From Comamonadaceae bacterium (GTDB lineage Bacteria; Pseudomonadota; Gammaproteobacteria; Burkholderiales; Burkholderiaceae_C), in the NCBI GenBank assembly GCA_027490485.1, contig JAIXYA010000035.1:1-8104 (forward strand): a DNA stretch of 8,104 bases, given 5' to 3'. The notes below the pieces were generated by a model. It was not told the origin of the DNA, did no database searches, and saw only the letters and a program-made list of their open reading frames with translations. The translations under genes were made by a program, and so were the position numbers. Below, one piece after another: positions 7,112 to 8,104 of the stretch (position 1 is the stretch's first letter; each line of letters opens with the position of its first letter).

Positions 7112-8104
7112 ATGAACACTGCAGTTAGCGCCCTAGACAGACTCGCCTTGCTTGAGCAAGACAGGCTTGCCGTGTTGGTCAATGGAGCGCCTGCCTCCTC
7201 CACACTGCCCGAGTGGATATCCCACAGCTGGCGTCGCTGCCTCAGCAATGGATTGCACCCTGACTACAGCGTGGCTTTTGATGCGGTTTCTGCGGCACAC
7301 ATTGCCCGCACACTCGATCTTCAACACGATTTTGTTCAAGCAGCGCAGCCCGAAATCGAACGCTTGTGCCGCGCCATCGCAGGAACCTCTTTTTTCGCTT
7401 TGCTGACAGACGCCAAAGGCGTGGTCTTGGATGTGGGGGGCAGCATCAACCGCCATGACAAAAGGGTGGAAGCGATTGCGCGTGTCGGTGTGGACTTGTC
7501 TGAGGAGTCGGTAGGCACCACAGCCATCAGCGCTGCCTTGACCGAGCTGCGACCTGTTTGGCTGCACCGTGGCGAGCATTTTTTCCGCGACACCTCTGTT
7601 TACAGCTGCGCTGGTGCACCCATTTGGGGGCCACAAGGCGACTGCATCGGCATGCTTGACCTCACGGGCATCAACTCCCCTGAACGGCCCGAACTGATGC
7701 ATTTGGCAGCACTGTCAGCTCGCACCATCGGCAATGCCTTGTTGCTCCGCCAAGCCCATGATTTGTTGTTGCGCTTGAACTGGCCAGGCCGTTTAACGGG
7801 TGACGACAACGACGGTTTAGTCTTGCTCAGCAGCGAAGGAGAGGTACTTGGTGCCAATATCGCCGCACGTGAAATGTTGAATCTTTTTCCCAACGCGGGA
7901 AAACCCCTACATGCCAGCGATGTCTTTGCCTTGCCTTGGACACTGCTGTTTGACGCCGCCACTAAAGACCATTATTTGGATGTGCCCTTATGGAGTGGCC
8001 TGCACCTGCAAGCAAGGGCATTTGTTGAACAAAGTTGTGAACATGCCCCGCACATCAGCGCCACAGGTCCCTTGCAGCAATTGCAATCGGCCATGATTCG
8101 CAAA
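7112..8104 (+). CDS. AcoR-like GAF-domain transcriptional regulator, 3'-truncated by the window edge
   Basis: The frame starts at ATG 7112 and remains open for 331 codons to the right edge. The N-terminus has the ISHSWRRCLSNGLHP motif (36-50) typical of AcoR-type acetoin and alcohol-catabolism activators. A GAF domain (about 80-215) follows, with GVVLDVGGS (103-111), GVDLSEESVGTTAISAAL (126-143), GEHFF (154-158) and CAGAPIWGPQGDCIGMLDLTG (166-186). A PAS-like segment (about 232-305; DGLVLLSSEGEVLGAN) comes next. The last visible residues, PLQQLQSAMIRK, look like the lead-in to a Fis-type HTH_8 DNA-binding domain rather than to an AAA+ sigma-54 domain, so the protein may have no ATPase domain. 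Role: effector-responsive DNA-binding regulator in the cytoplasm; ligand and targets are unknown and targets probably lie to the right. It follows crcB by 37 bp without a terminator, so read-through is possible. Confidence 0.85.
   Translation, partial: MNTAVSALDRLALLEQDRLAVLVNGAPASSTLPEWISHSWRRCLSNGLHPDYSVAFDAVSAAHIARTLDLQHDFVQAAQPEIERLCRAIAGTSFFALLTDAKGVVLDVGGSINRHDKRVEAIARVGVDLSEESVGTTAISAALTELRPVWLHRGEHFFRDTSVYSCAGAPIWGPQGDCIGMLDLTGINSPERPELMHLAALSARTIGNALLLRQAHDLLLRLNWPGRLTGDDNDGLVLLSSEGEVLGANIAAREMLNLFPNAGKPLHASDVFALPWTLLFDAATKDHYLDVPLWSGLHLQARAFVEQSCEHAPHISATGPLQQLQSAMIRK

Noticed and set aside
7133..7702. 189-codon open frame antisense to the GAF regulator
   Set aside because: The + strand encodes a clear GAF domain through this interval; the antisense frame shows no coherent protein signature.

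Overview
The window looks like chromosomal DNA from a betaproteobacterium, most likely Burkholderiales/Comamonadaceae of a moderate-GC, freshwater type such as Limnohabitans or Rhodoferax. This is an inference from protein flavour (a DUF6172-like protein, a fused bacterial 5-oxoprolinase, an AcoR-like GAF regulator), codon use and tight packing. There are no tRNAs, rRNAs, insertion sequences, CRISPR arrays or obvious repeats. Coding density is very high, and the largest gap between genes is 89 bp.

Layout from left to right. (1) The 3' part of a serine alpha/beta hydrolase on the + strand, open at the left edge (2-787). (2) A minus-strand block of four genes transcribed right to left: a 1222-residue HyuA-HyuB fusion of 5-oxoprolinase type (6607 to 2939), a class I SAM-dependent methyltransferase (2931 to 1822), a small DUF6172-like protein (1814 to 1479) and a short SDR-fold protein (1469 to 789). 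Gaps are only 7-9 nt, so the block is probably one operon. Its last gene converges on the hydrolase with 1 nt between the two stop codons. (3) An 89-bp divergent intergenic region (6608-6696). (4) On the + strand, a CrcB/Fluc fluoride channel (6697-7074), then the first 331 codons of an AcoR-like GAF regulator running off the right edge (7112-8104).

The most interesting gene is the SDR-fold protein at 789-1469. It has no TGxxxGxG cofactor loop and no YxxxK active site. It carries both signatures that define halohydrin dehalogenases: T-X4-F-X-G at residues 13-20 and S-X12-Y-X3-R at residues 116-133. Its length and several sequence blocks resemble the B-type (HheB) enzymes as I remember them. 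It is therefore a candidate halohydrin dehalogenase / epoxide ring-opening enzyme, probably hidden under a generic SDR oxidoreductase label.

The genes do not form an obvious single pathway. The oxoprolinase would act in glutathione or pyroglutamate turnover, the methyltransferase and DUF6172 protein are unassigned, and the hydrolase beside the dehalogenase has a Ser nucleophile, so it is not a classical epoxide hydrolase. The regulator probably controls genes outside the window.
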